The notes under the pieces were generated by a model. It saw only the letters and a program-made list of their open reading frames with translations, was not told the DNA's origin and did no database searches. Below are positions 34,272 to 44,763 of a DNA stretch of 54,220 nt, piece after piece (position 1 is the stretch's first letter; every line of letters starts with the position of its first letter). The position numbers were made by a program, and so were the translations under genes. The stretch is from Paenibacillus puerhi (lineage in GTDB: Bacteria; Bacillota; Bacilli; Paenibacillales; NBRC-103111), in contig NZ_WUWM01000038.1 in the NCBI RefSeq assembly GCF_009846885.1, positions 1 through 54,220 on the forward strand. Reading direction: 5' to 3'.

Positions 34272-35035
34272 ACCTCAATCACTTCCTTCGCCAGCTCCAA
34301 GTACACTTCCGCACCTTTGGATCTTGGGTCATAGGTGATGATCGACTGTCCATGACTCGGAGCCTCGCTTAATCTTACGTTTCTTGGGATTATAGTTTGA
34401 TAAACCTTTTGTTGGAAATACTTTTTAACCTCTTCGATAACCTGCATCCCCAGGTTAGTTCTTGCATCAAACATCGTCAGCAGAACGCCTTCAATTTGCA
34501 AAGTAGTATTCAAGTGCTTTTGGACCAATCGAACGGTGTTCAATAATTGGCTCAGTCCTTCGAGCGCATAATATTCGCATTGAATAGGGATAATGACGGA
34601 ATCGGCAGCCGTTAAAGAATTGACGGTTAGAATCCCCAGTGAAGGCGGACAATCGATCAGAATATAATCGAATTGCTGCTTGACCAAAGAAAGAGAACGT
34701 TTCAACCTAACTTCTCTTGAAATAGTAGGAACTAACTCAATCTCAGCTCCAGCCAGTTGGATGGTGGCAGGGATAATTTTCAAGTTTTCGATCGCCGTAT
34801 CGACCATGGCGTCCTTCGGATGAACATCGTTAATCAATACATCATAGATACAGTACTGTACATCCGCCTTATTTATCCCGATACCGCTAGTCGTATTTCC
34901 TTGCGGATCGATATCGACCAGCAGCACTTTTTTACCGAGAGAAGCTAGAGAAGCGCCCAAATTAACGGACGTCGTCGTTTTGCCAACCCCACCCTTTTGG
35001 TTTGTGATGGCGATTATTTTAGACAACCTATTCAC
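34268..35035 (-). CDS. parA: Chromosome partitioning ATPase ParA (Soj)
   Basis: The 255-residue protein starts MNRLSKIIAITNQKGGVGKTTTSVNLG, the deviant Walker A of the ParA/MinD family, and continues with the switch VLLVDIDPQGN and DYILIDCPPSLG. Soj regulates DnaA, and together with ParB it positions origins. It is translationally coupled to parB. Confidence 0.97.
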   Translation of the reverse strand: MNRLSKIIAITNQKGGVGKTTTSVNLGASLASLGKKVLLVDIDPQGNTTSGIGINKADVQYCIYDVLINDVHPKDAMVDTAIENLKIIPATIQLAGAEIELVPTISREVRLKRSLSLVKQQFDYILIDCPPSLGILTVNSLTAADSVIIPIQCEYYALEGLSQLLNTVRLVQKHLNTTLQIEGVLLTMFDARTNLGMQVIEEVKKYFQQKVYQTIIPRNVRLSEAPSHGQSIITYDPRSKGAEVYLELAKEVIEV

Positions 35036-35372
35036 CTCAAATACTAGGATAGCCGAGCATGCAAGCAGCTAATGATATGTACATAAAGCCTTTGACTGTG
35101 AAGCCGCCCGTACCAGTAATGCGAACTTGCTAAGAGTCTACCCGACTTGCTAAACCACCATAATTCCCGGTACGCATCATGTGTAAACCCGTCAGGCCGG
35201 CAGCTTGGACCGCTTGCACAGACTCAAGTGCTTCAATAGCTTCCTTACAAACTGGCTTCGGAAAACTATCGGTATTCGGATTGCATAGAGGTAACCTGGC
35301 AATGTGGTAAAAAAAGATCATTAGAGAGATATGGGTGCCCTCCCCAATGACCAAAACTGCGTCTATTCTATT
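35036..35372 (-). other. noc-parA gap with an unexplained open frame (35130-35372)
   Basis: The 337-bp gap holds the parA promoter near 35036-35100. Directly after the noc stop, in the same frame, 81 codons stay open to a stop at 35130. The translation reads like a real protein (NPNTDSFPKP, then VCKEAIEALESVQAVQAAG, LTGLHMMRTG), but no start with a ribosome site is seen; a TTG at 35354 is weak. I do not recognise it. It may be a decayed gene remnant, a readthrough extension of Noc, or chance. Confidence 0.3.
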
Positions 35373-36194
35373 TTATCGTTTTGGAATTCGAATTACAATC
35401 TCATAGTGGTCATCCCGGTCATTTTCTTCCGTATTGATGGGTAAACCGGACGAAGTTACCATATCGACGGACTGCCGAATGGTATTCAAGGCTAGGCGAA
35501 CATCCTTCGAGAAGGAAACCCGCTTAGATTTATTGCTTTTCACTTTTTCCGCTTCCTTGAGAAAGGCAATTCTCGTTTCGGTCTGTTTAACGTTTAACTC
35601 CTTGGCGATAATTTCCTCTAACAGCTTTACCTGCTGCTCTTCCTTTTCTAAGGAAAGCAGCGCTCTGGCATGACGCTCGGTAATCTTCCGTTCCATAAGT
35701 GCCAATTTGACCGGCTCGCTCAAATGCAGCAAGCGAATTTTGTTGGCGATGGTAGATTGGCTTTTGCCCAAACGCTGAGCTAAGCTCTCCTGAGTCAAGC
35801 TGTGGAGATCGATGAGTTGCTGGTAAGCGATCGCTTCCTCAATGGCAGTAAGGCCCTCGCGTTGAAGATTTTCGATTAACGCAATCGACGCGGCCTGAGC
35901 ATCATTGAACTCGCGGATAATAGCGGGAATCGTTTCGAGTCCTAACTTTTTCACGGCACGCCAACGACGTTCGCCCGCAATCAGCTCATACTTTTGATTC
36001 CGCATTCTCACGACGATCGGCTGGATGACGCCATGCGTTTTGATGGTCTGACAGAGCTCTTCGATCCGTTCATCGTCGAAAATCGTACGAGGCTGATACG
36101 GACTAGCCACGATATCTTGAACAGGAATGTTTTTCACTTCATCAGTAGAAGTCTTCTCATTTAACCCGAACAATCTGGAAATCTGTTCCTTCAT
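35373..36194 (-). CDS. noc: Nucleoid occlusion protein Noc
   Basis: From ATG 36194 the protein has 273 residues and starts [14 protein letters not shown], which matches the Noc amphipathic membrane-targeting helix. The ParB-type CTPase box is present (YQPRT, GERRWRA) and the helix-turn-helix ([24 protein letters not shown]) is complete. Noc is a ParB paralogue that binds NBS sites and blocks FtsZ assembly over the nucleoid. The earlier start at 36233 would mask the helix, so I reject it. Confidence 0.95.
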   Translation of the reverse strand: MKEQISRLFGLNEKTSTDEVKNIPVQDIVASPYQPRTIFDDERIEELCQTIKTHGVIQPIVVRMRNQKYELIAGERRWRAVKKLGLETIPAIIREFNDAQAASIALIENLQREGLTAIEEAIAYQQLIDLHSLTQESLAQRLGKSQSTIANKIRLLHLSEPVKLALMERKITERHARALLSLEKEEQQVKLLEEIIAKELNVKQTETRIAFLKEAEKVKSNKSKRVSFSKDVRLALNTIRQSVDMVTSSGLPINTEENDRDDHYEIVIRIPKR

Positions 36195-36634
36195 AACGAT
36201 AACCACCCGATCTTTTTCATCATGATAGAACAAGCCAAGTTCAACTTTCCTATATTATTTATCCTTTAAGAAAAGTGACGTCACAGTCTTTACCGGCTGG
36301 GCAGCAAGCTTGTTCTCATCCCTGCTCAGCTTCGCTCATTTCCTGTTTCCAACATGGAACATCGCACCTGATTCACTCTATGTAAGTAAGTAATTGTAAG
36401 AATCCGTGCTATATGGTTACAACTAAATATTCTCCAGACGCACCTTATTTTCCTGCAAAGGCATCTACAGAACTTTCTTGTACGATTCTCCAAAAGAAAA
36501 ACGTCTTGCGACGTTATGAGTAAAAATCGATGTTTTCGGTAAATTCTTCCCTCTGCATATAACAACTTATGTTAGCTTTTATAGGATGGAGTTGTTCCAC
36601 GTGGAACAACTCTCTGTGTTCTTCCAATTTCATT
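36195..36634. other. rsmG-noc intergenic region
   Basis: The 440-bp AT-rich gap contains the noc promoter, the second parS site and no visible gene. A parS-like sequence at 36344-36361 lacks the CACGTG core. Confidence 0.5.
36593..36608. promoter_or_regulatory. parS site between rsmG and noc
   Basis: TGTTCCACGTGGAACA is a perfectly symmetric parS, within a 24-bp palindrome (36589-36612). It lies in the gap upstream of noc, about 7 kb from dnaA, the usual Bacillales location. Confidence 0.92.
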
Positions 36635-37366
36635 TCACGGTGAAAGTAAGGGTGTTTTTAATGGTGTTCCCGCTTTTCTCGGATACTTTCGGGGCGTTGA
36701 TGCTATCTTCCTTATCTCAACTAATTGTCTCGTAGATTCTTCTATAGGAAGCTGGAAATGATAAGTATTTACCCATTCCCCTTGTAATTCCTTCAGGCTG
36801 AATCCGGCTTCTTTCAGTTCGTCCTGTACATCCTGCCCTTTCATCGCCACAAACCTACCTTTAGGTTTTACGAAGGGCAAGCAAAATTCATTGAGTACAG
36901 CGAGCTTGGCAACCGCTCTGGCAGTAACCAGGTCATATCGGTCCCGATGCTCGGGAAGACGCGCTATATCCTCAGCACGTCCATGCACGCAGCGCACCTC
37001 CTGAAGCTCGAGCTCCGTCACGATATGCTGCAAAAATTGAATTCGCTTGTTAAGAGAATCAACAATAGTAACCTTCAAGTGAGGAAAGGCAATCTTTAGC
37101 GGAATACTTGGAAAACCTGCTCCGGAACCGATATCAGCCAGGGAATGGATGTCCGTCATCTTCGTAAAAAAAGCCAAGGAGAGCGAATCATAGAAATGCT
37201 TCACATAAACCTGTTCCCTCTCCGTGATACCGGTCAAATTCATCCGTTCGTTCCAGTCCACCAGTTCGCGATAATACGCTTCGTACTGACTGAGCTGGGG
37301 CTCGGTCAGTACGATCCCTTTCTCCTGCAATAATTCGCAAAACAACCGCTGAACGTTATCCATCAT
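36635..37366 (-). CDS. rsmG: 16S rRNA (guanine527-N7)-methyltransferase RsmG
   Basis: The 243-residue protein has the SAM motif [19 protein letters not shown] near 76-94 and [19 protein letters not shown]. RsmG (GidB) methylates G527 of 16S rRNA. Its start overlaps the mnmG stop (ATGA). MMDN may start at 37366 or 37363. Confidence 0.97.
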   Translation of the reverse strand: MMDNVQRLFCELLQEKGIVLTEPQLSQYEAYYRELVDWNERMNLTGITEREQVYVKHFYDSLSLAFFTKMTDIHSLADIGSGAGFPSIPLKIAFPHLKVTIVDSLNKRIQFLQHIVTELELQEVRCVHGRAEDIARLPEHRDRYDLVTARAVAKLAVLNEFCLPFVKPKGRFVAMKGQDVQDELKEAGFSLKELQGEWVNTYHFQLPIEESTRQLVEIRKIASTPRKYPRKAGTPLKTPLLSP

Positions 37367-39255
37367 TGCGCCCGTGCCGCCACGACTCTGTTATAGTGCT
37401 CGAGATGAACCAACAGAATGGAAATATCGGCAGGTGTGACCCCGCCAATACGGGAAGCTTGCCCGATCGAGATTGGACGGATCTTGGCCAGTTTCTGCTT
37501 GGCTTCCGTCGCGATCCCATGAATTTCTTCATAGATAATATCGTCGGGGATCCGTTTCTTCTCCATCTTCCGCAGACGTTCTACCTGCAGCAGCTGCTTT
37601 TCGATATAGCCGCTGTATTTCACTTGAATCTCGACCTGTTCCTTCATATCGTCTGTCAACTCCACAGGCGACGGGAAGAGAGCATGAAGCTTCTCATAAG
37701 AAATCTCGGGGCGGCGGAGAAGCGAGATCAAGTCTACCGAATTATTTAGCAAGGTACTGCCGAGCGATTGAAGCATGGCTTGCACGTCTTCGGTTGGCTT
37801 TACCTTTGTTGTTTTCAACCGTTCGATTTCTTCCTCCACACGTTGGACCTTTTCCAGATAACGGCCATAACGCTCTTCCGTGACCAAGCCAACCTCATAG
37901 CCTATTTTCGTCAGACGCAGATCGGCATTGTCATGACGAAGAAGCAAGCGGTACTCGGCACGCGAGGTTAATAGACGGTATGGTTCAGTCGTCCCTTTCG
38001 TCACCAGATCATCGATCAGAACACCGATATAAGCTTCGGAGCGCTCCAGCACGATCGGTTCCTTGCCTTGCGCCTTACGCGCCGCATTAATCCCGGCCAT
38101 GATCCCTTGAGCGGCCGCTTCCTCATAGCCGGACGTGCCATTAATTTGACCGGCGGTGAATAATCTGGAAACCGCTTTGGTCTCCAGGGAAGGCATCAGC
38201 TGTGTCGACACGACGGCATCATATTCAATCGCATAGCCCGTTCGCATCATTTCCGCCTTCTCGAGCCCTGGAACCGACCGGACAATTCTCAACTGCACAT
38301 CCTCCGGCATACTCGTAGATAAGCCTTGAACATAATATTCCTTCGTATTGCGGCCCTCTGGCTCCAGGAATACTTGATGCTGCGGCTTATCGCTGAACCG
38401 GACAATCTTATCCTCAATCGATGGACAATAAAGCGGCCCCGTTCCTTCGATCGCACCCGAGAACATCGGCGCACGATGCAAGTTTTCGCTAATAATCCGG
38501 TGCGTATCTTCAGACGTATAAGTCAGCCAGCATGGCAGCTGATCGGGAACCTCTTCCGTCGTATCGGCGGAGAAAAACTTCGGCTTGTCATCACCCGGCT
38601 GAATCACCGTCTTCGAGAAGTCGATCGTATCCTTATGCACGCGCGGCGGCGTTCCCGTCTTGAACCGGATAAGCTCCAACCCATGCTTGCGCAAATCCGC
38701 CGACAGCTTAACGGCCGGTTGTTGATTGTTGGGACCCGATTCATACATGAGCTCGCCCATGATGATCTTGCCGCGCAGGTACGTTCCCGTCGTCAACACG
38801 ACCGACTTGGCATAATAAGTCGCCCCGGTTTGAGTTATGACTCCCTTGCAGACGCCATCTTCAACTACGAGATGCTCAACCATGCCTTGACGCAGCGTCA
38901 AGCCTTCTGTCTTCTCGATCGTCTCCCTCATCTTGTGCTGGTAGAGGAATTTATCGGCTTGCGCTCGCAGCGCATGAACAGCCGGTCCTTTTCCCGTATT
39001 CAGCATTCTCATCTGGATATAGGTCTTATCAATATTCCGTGCCATTTCTCCACCAAGCGCATCGATCTCCCGTACGACATTCCCTTTAGCCGGCCCTCCG
39101 ATGGACGGATTGCAAGGCAAAAAAGCGATCATATCGAGATTTATCGTCAACAGGAGCGTGTCACAGCCCATACGCGCGGAAGCGAGTGCAGCTTCACACC
39201 CGGCGTGCCCCGCTCCGATGACAATCACATCATACTCACCTGCCGTGTAACTCAT
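37363..39255 (-). CDS. mnmG: tRNA uridine-5-carboxymethylaminomethyl modification enzyme MnmG
   Basis: The 630-residue FAD protein opens [23 protein letters not shown] and keeps [26 protein letters not shown] and the C-terminal helical domain. With MnmE it installs cmnm5 on the wobble uridine of some tRNAs. It is 41 bp downstream of mnmE. Confidence 0.98.
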   Translation of the reverse strand: MSYTAGEYDVIVIGAGHAGCEAALASARMGCDTLLLTINLDMIAFLPCNPSIGGPAKGNVVREIDALGGEMARNIDKTYIQMRMLNTGKGPAVHALRAQADKFLYQHKMRETIEKTEGLTLRQGMVEHLVVEDGVCKGVITQTGATYYAKSVVLTTGTYLRGKIIMGELMYESGPNNQQPAVKLSADLRKHGLELIRFKTGTPPRVHKDTIDFSKTVIQPGDDKPKFFSADTTEEVPDQLPCWLTYTSEDTHRIISENLHRAPMFSGAIEGTGPLYCPSIEDKIVRFSDKPQHQVFLEPEGRNTKEYYVQGLSTSMPEDVQLRIVRSVPGLEKAEMMRTGYAIEYDAVVSTQLMPSLETKAVSRLFTAGQINGTSGYEEAAAQGIMAGINAARKAQGKEPIVLERSEAYIGVLIDDLVTKGTTEPYRLLTSRAEYRLLLRHDNADLRLTKIGYEVGLVTEERYGRYLEKVQRVEEEIERLKTTKVKPTEDVQAMLQSLGSTLLNNSVDLISLLRRPEISYEKLHALFPSPVELTDDMKEQVEIQVKYSGYIEKQLLQVERLRKMEKKRIPDDIIYEEIHGIATEAKQKLAKIRPISIGQASRIGGVTPADISILLVHLEHYNRVVAARAQ

Positions 39256-39296
39256 TCTGTCTACCTCCTAACAAATATAGAACTTGCTTTGTATGC

Positions 39297-40679
39297 TTAT
39301 TTCCCCAGACAAAACTGAGAAAAGATTTGATTAATTAACGATTCGCTGACCGCATCTCCGATAATTTCCCCCAGATGCTCCCAGGCGTTGCGGATGTCGA
39401 TTTGAATCATGTCGATCGGAACGAAACCTTCCGCAGCCGTATAAGCTTCCGTCAAGTCGGATTTGGCCGACTTTAACAGATGAATATGCCGCGCATTGCT
39501 GACGTAGGTCAGATCGTTTGCTTCGACCTGACCGCTGAAGAAAATACCAGCGATCGCTTTTTCCAATTCGGAGATTCCCTCATGCTCAAGCAGAGACATG
39601 CGGACCACGCGATCTTCTCCGAAAGCCTTCACAAGCTCCTCAAGCTCCAGCTGTTGAGGCAGGTCGACCTTATTGACGATGGCGATTACCTGGCGATCGG
39701 CTAGTTCCTTCACCATCTCGCGTTCCTCGGCCAGCAGCGGCTCCGCTCCGTTGAATACGAGCAGAATCAGGTCTGCGTCCGACAGCGCCTGACGGGATTT
39801 CTCAACCCCAATTTTCTCCACCACATCGCTCGTCTCCCGGATACCGGCCGTATCGAGCAGCTTCAGCGGAATGCCGTTCACATGCACATACTCTTCCACC
39901 ACATCGCGCGTCGTTCCGGCAATATCCGTTACGATAGCACGGTCCTCCTGGGCCAGCGTGTTCAATAGCGATGACTTCCCGACATTCGGCCTGCCGATGA
40001 TCGCCGTCACTAAGCCCTCACGCAAGATTTTACCCTGTTCGGCGGTCGCCAGTAAACGCTCGATATCTTCCAGCGCTGCTAGGCACTTATCCTTAATATA
40101 CGAATTGGTCAGCTCTTCGACATCGTGTTCGGGATAATCGATATTCACTTCGATGTGAGCCATCAGCTCCACCAGCCGATGGCGCAGCTCCGCGATTCGC
40201 TTCGACAGACTGCCTTCGGACTGCTTCATCGCAATACGGAAGGCGCGGTCGGACTTGGCGCGGATCAGATCGATAACAGCCTCCGCCTGAGACAAGTCGA
40301 TGCGTCCGTTCAAGTAAGCCCGTTTCGTAAACTCTCCCGGCTCGGCGAGTCTGGCTCCGTTCTCCAGCAGCAGGTCCAGCACCTTGCGCACGGACACAAA
40401 TCCCCCGTGGCAGCTGATCTCCACCACATCTTCCTTGGTAAAAGAGCGTGGCCCCCGCATAACGGTAACAAGCACTTCCTCCATCCGAATTCCGGTTCTC
40501 GGCTCCCGGATAAACCCGTAGTGTACCGTATGCGTCGGTACATTCTCAAGCCTTGACTTGCCGCTGAACAGCCGGTCGCTTACTGCGACGGCCTCATCTC
40601 CGCTCACGCGTATGACCGCGATGCCCCCCTCGCCGGAAGGGGTCGCGATCGCCGCGATGGTGTCCTGCATCATGTCCAT
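39297..40679 (-). CDS. mnmE: tRNA modification GTPase MnmE
   Basis: From ATG 40679 the protein has 460 residues: N-terminal tetrahydrofolate-binding domain (DTIAAIATPSGEGGIAVIRVSG), a G domain with GRPNVGKSSLLN near 222-233, DIAGTTRD and NKVD, and the C-terminal CxGK (CLGK). MnmE pairs with MnmG. GAGG lies 5 bp before ATG 40679. GTG 40685 is the alternative. Confidence 0.97.
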   Translation of the reverse strand: MDMMQDTIAAIATPSGEGGIAVIRVSGDEAVAVSDRLFSGKSRLENVPTHTVHYGFIREPRTGIRMEEVLVTVMRGPRSFTKEDVVEISCHGGFVSVRKVLDLLLENGARLAEPGEFTKRAYLNGRIDLSQAEAVIDLIRAKSDRAFRIAMKQSEGSLSKRIAELRHRLVELMAHIEVNIDYPEHDVEELTNSYIKDKCLAALEDIERLLATAEQGKILREGLVTAIIGRPNVGKSSLLNTLAQEDRAIVTDIAGTTRDVVEEYVHVNGIPLKLLDTAGIRETSDVVEKIGVEKSRQALSDADLILLVFNGAEPLLAEEREMVKELADRQVIAIVNKVDLPQQLELEELVKAFGEDRVVRMSLLEHEGISELEKAIAGIFFSGQVEANDLTYVSNARHIHLLKSAKSDLTEAYTAAEGFVPIDMIQIDIRNAWEHLGEIIGDAVSESLINQIFSQFCLGK

Positions 40680-40765
40680 TCGCACCTCATTTTTATAGTT
40701 GAAGCATCCTAACTAAAGAAAAAGCAATGAAGTCATTCGAACCATGACGTCATTGCAGCATCAGA

Positions 40766-41383
40766 TCAACGTAATACGATAACAACCCGGCGATTCGGAT
40801 CTTCTCCGCGGCTGAACGTCTTTACTCTCGGGTGTTGTTGCAGTTGATAATGAATCACCTTGCGCTCCTGGGGAGACATGGGCTCCAGCACAACCTCTTT
40901 CTTCGTGCGGATGGCACGGTCGGCCAGCCGGTCCGCCAGCTCCTCCAGCGTCTTCTTCCGGCGCTCCCGAAACTGCTCGGCATCCAGCACAACACGCAGA
41001 TGACGGTCGGAATAACGGTTGGCCACGATATTGACCAGGTATTGCAGAGCATCCAGCGTCTGGCCGCGGCGCCCGATCAGCATGCCGAGTTCGCCTCCAT
41101 GCATATGAAGCTCTATGCCTTCCTTGTCCTGCTTTTGTTCGATACGCACATCCAGCTCCATCGTGCGCAGGATGTCCTGCAGGAACTTGACGGCTTCTTC
41201 CATGGCATCGGGCAGCAGCTCCAGCTCAACCTTGGCGTTCTTCACGCCGATGAGGCCGAACAACCCTTTGGAGGGCTGCTCCAAGACTTGAACGTTAACC
41301 CGGTCTTCGGTTGTGCCGAGCTGCAACAATCCGCTGCGAACAGCGTCTTCGATCGTTTTGCCCGTTACCACTATTTTTTTCAT
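40766..41383 (-). CDS. jag: RNA-binding protein KhpB/Jag
   Basis: From ATG 41383 (AAGGGTGG 8 bp upstream) the protein has 205 residues: a Jag-N domain (KKIVVTGKTIEDAVRSGLLQLG), a KH domain (GMLIGRRGQTLDALQYLVN) and a C-terminal R3H domain (RKVIHYQLQQHPRVKTFSRG). It is encoded right behind yidC, as in most Bacilli, and is linked to sporulation and cell-wall control through RNA. Confidence 0.94.
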   Translation of the reverse strand: MKKIVVTGKTIEDAVRSGLLQLGTTEDRVNVQVLEQPSKGLFGLIGVKNAKVELELLPDAMEEAVKFLQDILRTMELDVRIEQKQDKEGIELHMHGGELGMLIGRRGQTLDALQYLVNIVANRYSDRHLRVVLDAEQFRERRKKTLEELADRLADRAIRTKKEVVLEPMSPQERKVIHYQLQQHPRVKTFSRGEDPNRRVVIVLR

Positions 41384-41397
41384 CTCATCGGCCACCC

Positions 41398-42171
41398 TTA
41401 TTTTTTAGATCCGCCGGTTTTCTTAGACTTGGTTTCGACAACCTCTACGCCCTTGGCCGCCGACGGTTTCCCATAAATAAAATAAGTTTGTACAACGGTA
41501 AACAAGTTGCTGTATACCCAGTATAGCGGCAATGCTGCGGCAAAGTTCATGGCCATAACGAAGATCAGCACCGGGAAGATAAACATCAAGCTTTGCATCT
41601 GCGGATTCATCTGCGAGGACATCATCTTCTGTTGAAGGAAGGTAGTCAGCGCTGCGAGCAGCGGCAAAATATAATACGGGTCCTTCTGTCCAAGCTCGAG
41701 CCAAAGGAACGAGTGGGTGCCGATATCCGGATTACGCATAATCGCGTTATACAAGGCGATCAGGATCGGCATCTGAACCAGAATCGGGAAACATCCGGCA
41801 AGCGGATTGACGCCTTCCTTCTGGAACAGCTTCATCGTCTCTTCCTGGACTTTTTTCGGGTCATCCTTATATTTAGCCTGGAGCTTCTTGATTTCAGGCT
41901 GTACTTCCTGCATCCGTTTGGAGCTCTTGTACTGCTTGAGCGTCAGCGGCAAAATGATCATCCGGATAATAATCGTCACGACCAGGATCGAAAGTCCGTA
42001 AGAACCTCCCATCAGATTGGCGAACCAATCGAGCGTGTCCGACAGCGGACCTACGAAATACTTGTCCCAAAAGCTGTTCTCCCGATCCAATTTGGCCGTA
42101 GCCGGATTGCTACATCCTGCCAGCAGCAGCAATGCCGTCAAAGGCATATATTTTAATAATCGACGCGTCAA
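41398..42171 (-). CDS. yidC: Membrane protein insertase YidC/SpoIIIJ
   Basis: The 257-residue protein is a lipoprotein (LLLLAGC lipobox near 15-20) with five membrane segments of the YidC fold and the hydrophilic groove residue Arg near 70 (IIIRMIILPLTLKQYKSSKRM). It inserts membrane proteins, alone or with SecYEG, and in spore formers helps build the SpoIIIA channel. It precedes jag. Confidence 0.96.
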   Translation of the reverse strand: MTRRLLKYMPLTALLLLAGCSNPATAKLDRENSFWDKYFVGPLSDTLDWFANLMGGSYGLSILVVTIIIRMIILPLTLKQYKSSKRMQEVQPEIKKLQAKYKDDPKKVQEETMKLFQKEGVNPLAGCFPILVQMPILIALYNAIMRNPDIGTHSFLWLELGQKDPYYILPLLAALTTFLQQKMMSSQMNPQMQSLMFIFPVLIFVMAMNFAAALPLYWVYSNLFTVVQTYFIYGKPSAAKGVEVVETKSKKTGGSKK

Positions 42172-42237
42172 AAGGACATCCTCCCAGCTTCATCTTTTCC
42201 AATAATAAACTATATCACATTCGGACTCACAAAGAAA

Positions 42238-42603
42238 CTAATCCACAGGTTTCGCCTGCTCCCGCGGACGCAGCAGCGACGCCCGCTTCAGCACATGGAA
42301 AACGCTCTTTTCCATCTCGTGATACGACATCTGGGTTACCGGCTTGCGCGCGATCAAAATCAGATCGTAGCCGCCAGGCAGCCGATCCGCATTCAGCCGG
42401 ATAATTTCCTTCAAGACGCGTCGGATCCGGTTGCGTACGACGGCATTGCCGAGCTTCTTGCTGACCGACACGCCGAAGCGAAACGATTCCTGCCGCGGCT
42501 GCGGCTTATAATAGAGCACGAACTGGTGATTGGCCGACGACTTGCCATGCCTGTACACCTTATCGAAATATTCCCGTTTGGTCAGCCGATTCTTCTTTTC
42601 CAC
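42238..42603 (-). CDS. rnpA: Ribonuclease P protein component
   Basis: From GTG 42603 (GGGAG 10 bp upstream) the protein has 121 residues and starts MEKKNRLTKREYFDKVYRHG, the expected RnpA beginning, with the RNR block NAVVRNRIRRVLKE. It is the protein cofactor of RNase P. The open frame reaches 42660, but that extension has no conserved sequence. A hairpin upstream separates it from rpmH. Confidence 0.95.
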   Translation of the reverse strand: MEKKNRLTKREYFDKVYRHGKSSANHQFVLYYKPQPRQESFRFGVSVSKKLGNAVVRNRIRRVLKEIIRLNADRLPGGYDLILIARKPVTQMSYHEMEKSVFHVLKRASLLRPREQAKPVD

Positions 42604-42674
42604 CTCAGGATCTCTCCCATACGTCTTTCGATTAACGCCCAGCTCATCTCTTGCTTCCATATATGAAAAACAAA

Positions 42675-42698
42675 AAAGACCACCGGGCAGTGGTCTTT
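42675..42698 (-). terminator. Attenuator-like hairpin between rpmH and rnpA
   Basis: AAAGACCAC (42675-42683) pairs with GTGGTCTTT (42690-42698) and a T-run follows on the minus strand. It can terminate part of the transcripts so that rpmH is made in excess over rnpA. Confidence 0.85.
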
Positions 42699-42702
42699 CG
42701 TC

Positions 42703-42837
42703 TTAGGCACTCAGCACTTTTCTTCCTTTAAGGCGACGAGCAGCAAGAACCTTGCGGCCATTCTTTGTGCTCATTCTTTTACGGAAGCCGTGAACCTTCT
42801 TGCGTTTTCTTACATTCGGCTTAAATGTCGGTCTCAT
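42703..42837 (-). CDS. rpmH: 50S ribosomal protein L34
   Basis: The 44-residue protein, [19 protein letters not shown] and so on, is L34. Starting ATG is preceded by AGAGGAGGTG. It is the first gene of the leftward operon from the origin. Confidence 0.98.
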   Translation of the reverse strand: MRPTFKPNVRKRKKVHGFRKRMSTKNGRKVLAARRLKGRKVLSA

Positions 42838-42896
42838 TTCGATCGTGCACCTCCTCTAGGACAGGATTTATTCCAATCCCGAAAATACCTTACAAC

Positions 42897-42925
42897 ATTA
42901 AACCATTTTACAAGCCAAAAGTCAA
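42897..42925 (-). promoter_or_regulatory. rpmH promoter
   Basis: On the minus strand TTGACT (42920-42925) and TTTAAT (42897-42902) are spaced 17 bp. It drives rpmH-rnpA and probably genes downstream. Confidence 0.85.
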
Positions 42926-42953
42926 CCAGCCGCTTTCCCCCTTACGCTCAAAA

Positions 42954-43276
42954 AGTTATACACAAGCCCCTTCCAAAAATTCCTCTCCCCCCCTGTGCAT
43001 AAAAAAAATCGGATTTCCGCCGAATTTGTCGAAATGTAAACAGATTATAAACAATATCTTGTGCTGTTGATAACTTTTATACACAAGGTATTGGGTATGT
43101 GGATAAATCGGAACCTTCCATTGCGGATCAAGGTCTTTTTTGATATCATGAATATGTTTTCCTTTGTGGATACTCCATAGTCCGTCAAAAGTTATCAACA
43201 GCCTGTGGATAGTTTTGTGAACAATTTACAAGGTTCTGTATAAGAGGTTTGTCGCTCATCTGCATACTGTGGATGA
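42954..43276. other. oriC: oriC upstream region with DnaA boxes
   Basis: DnaA boxes (TTATNCACA): plus strand TTATACACA at 42956-42964 and 43077-43085, and TTATCAACA (one mismatch) at 43192-43200; minus strand at 42994-43002 (TGTGCATAA), 43098-43106 (TGTGGATAA), 43165-43173, 43204-43212 and 43268-43276 (last three with one mismatch). Such a cluster upstream of dnaA is the incAB-like half of a bipartite origin. Confidence 0.9.
43215..43244 (+). promoter_or_regulatory. dnaA promoter
   Basis: TTGTGA (43215-43220) and TATAAG (43239-43244) are spaced 18 bp. A DnaA box ends 3 bp before the -35 and another starts 24 bp after the -10, so DnaA probably represses its own promoter, as in Bacillus. Confidence 0.65.
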
Positions 43277-43356
43277 ATTCCGACACCTTTCATTTTTTTT
43301 CTACAGCCGCGCGAAAGAGCGCTGCACCGGTATCCAGCTGAAGGAGTGAATAATTT

Positions 43357-44721
43357 GTGGAAAGCCATCCTAACGAACAATGGCAGCAAGTCCTTTCCAT
43401 TTTGCAAAAAAGGGTGAGCAAACCCAGCTACGAAACGTGGCTGATCTCCACAAGGGCTGTCGCATTCAACGAATCGGCCGTCGTCATCTGTACCCCAAAT
43501 AATTTCGCGCGTGACTGGCTTGAAAACCGGTATACCAAGCACATCAAAGAAGCCGTCTACGATTATACCGGCAAGCAGGTCGAGCTGAAGTTCATCATTG
43601 AATCCGACGACGATACGCATTCGTTCGGTGCGCCCCCCACACCTGTCATTCCTCCAGCGAAAGCCAGGTCCGCGGCCGAAGAAACCTTCGCTCATATGAT
43701 GAACGCGAAATACACATTCGATACCTTCGTTATCGGATCCGGGAACAGATTCGCCCATGCCGCCTCGCTTGCGGTCGCGGAAGCGCCCGCCAAAGCTTAC
43801 AATCCGTTGTTTCTTTACGGAGGCGTGGGACTTGGGAAAACTCACTTGATGCATGCCATCGGACACTACGTGCTTGAGCACAATCCGAGCGCCCGTGTCA
43901 TGTATATTTCATCCGAGAAATTCACCAACGAATTCATTAATGCCGTCCGGGACAATCGCGGCGAGGATTTCCGCAACAAATACAGGACGATCGACGTGCT
44001 GTTAATTGATGATATTCAGTTTCTTGCCGGAAAAGAAGGAACACAGGAAGAATTTTTCCACACGTTCAATGCCCTTCATGAGGAACGCAAGCAAATCATC
44101 ATCTCCAGCGACCGTCCGCCCAAAGAAATCCCCACCCTGGAAGAAAGGCTGCGTTCCCGCTTTGAATGGGGTCTGATTACGGACATTCAGCCTCCGGATC
44201 TCGAAACAAGGATTGCCATTCTCCGGAAGAAGGCGAAGGCCGAGAATCTGGACATTCCCAATGAGGCTATGGTGTACATAGCCAACCAGATCGATACGAA
44301 TATCCGCGAGCTGGAAGGCGCGTTAATCCGTGTCGTAGCTTATTCCTCCTTGATTAACAAGGACATCACGTCCCATCTGGCGGCGGAAGCGCTGAAGGAT
44401 ATTATCCCGAGCAGCCGGCCCCGCGTTATTACGATTCAGGATATTCAGCAGAAGGTCGGGGAGTTTTACGGCCTTAAGATCGAGGATTTTAAAGCGAGGA
44501 AGCGGACCAAAATGGTTGCTTTCCCGAGGCAGATTGCCATGTATATGGCCCGCGAGATGACCGATTTCTCTCTGCCGAAGATCGGCGAGGCTTTTGGCGG
44601 GCGCGATCATACCACCGTCATCCATGCGCATGAGAAAATATCGGAAGCGATCAAGGCTGACCAGGAATTATATAAAATCATCCAAAATATTACGGAAAAA
44701 GTGAAAAACGTGACGATGTAA
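43357..44721 (+). CDS. dnaA: Chromosomal replication initiator DnaA
   Basis: The 454-residue protein starts at GTG with AAGGAGTG 8 bp upstream. It has domain I ([20 protein letters not shown]), a short linker, the AAA+ domain with Walker [10 protein letters not shown] near 152-160 and Walker [10 protein letters not shown], and domain IV with the DnaA signature [16 protein letters not shown]. It opens oriC and is the main initiation switch. Confidence 0.99.
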   Translation: MESHPNEQWQQVLSILQKRVSKPSYETWLISTRAVAFNESAVVICTPNNFARDWLENRYTKHIKEAVYDYTGKQVELKFIIESDDDTHSFGAPPTPVIPPAKARSAAEETFAHMMNAKYTFDTFVIGSGNRFAHAASLAVAEAPAKAYNPLFLYGGVGLGKTHLMHAIGHYVLEHNPSARVMYISSEKFTNEFINAVRDNRGEDFRNKYRTIDVLLIDDIQFLAGKEGTQEEFFHTFNALHEERKQIIISSDRPPKEIPTLEERLRSRFEWGLITDIQPPDLETRIAILRKKAKAENLDIPNEAMVYIANQIDTNIRELEGALIRVVAYSSLINKDITSHLAAEALKDIIPSSRPRVITIQDIQQKVGEFYGLKIEDFKARKRTKMVAFPRQIAMYMAREMTDFSLPKIGEAFGGRDHTTVIHAHEKISEAIKADQELYKIIQNITEKVKNVTM

Positions 44722-44763
44722 GCGTGGTGAAGCGAACCTCCGGGCATCGATTCACAGCTGAAT

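Noticed and set aside
36344..36361. parS-like sequence TGTTTCCAACATGGAACA
   Set aside because: It lacks the central CACGTG core required for ParB recognition.
43195..43881. 228-residue antisense frame over dnaA
   Set aside because: Shadow of dnaA and the oriC region; no domain match.
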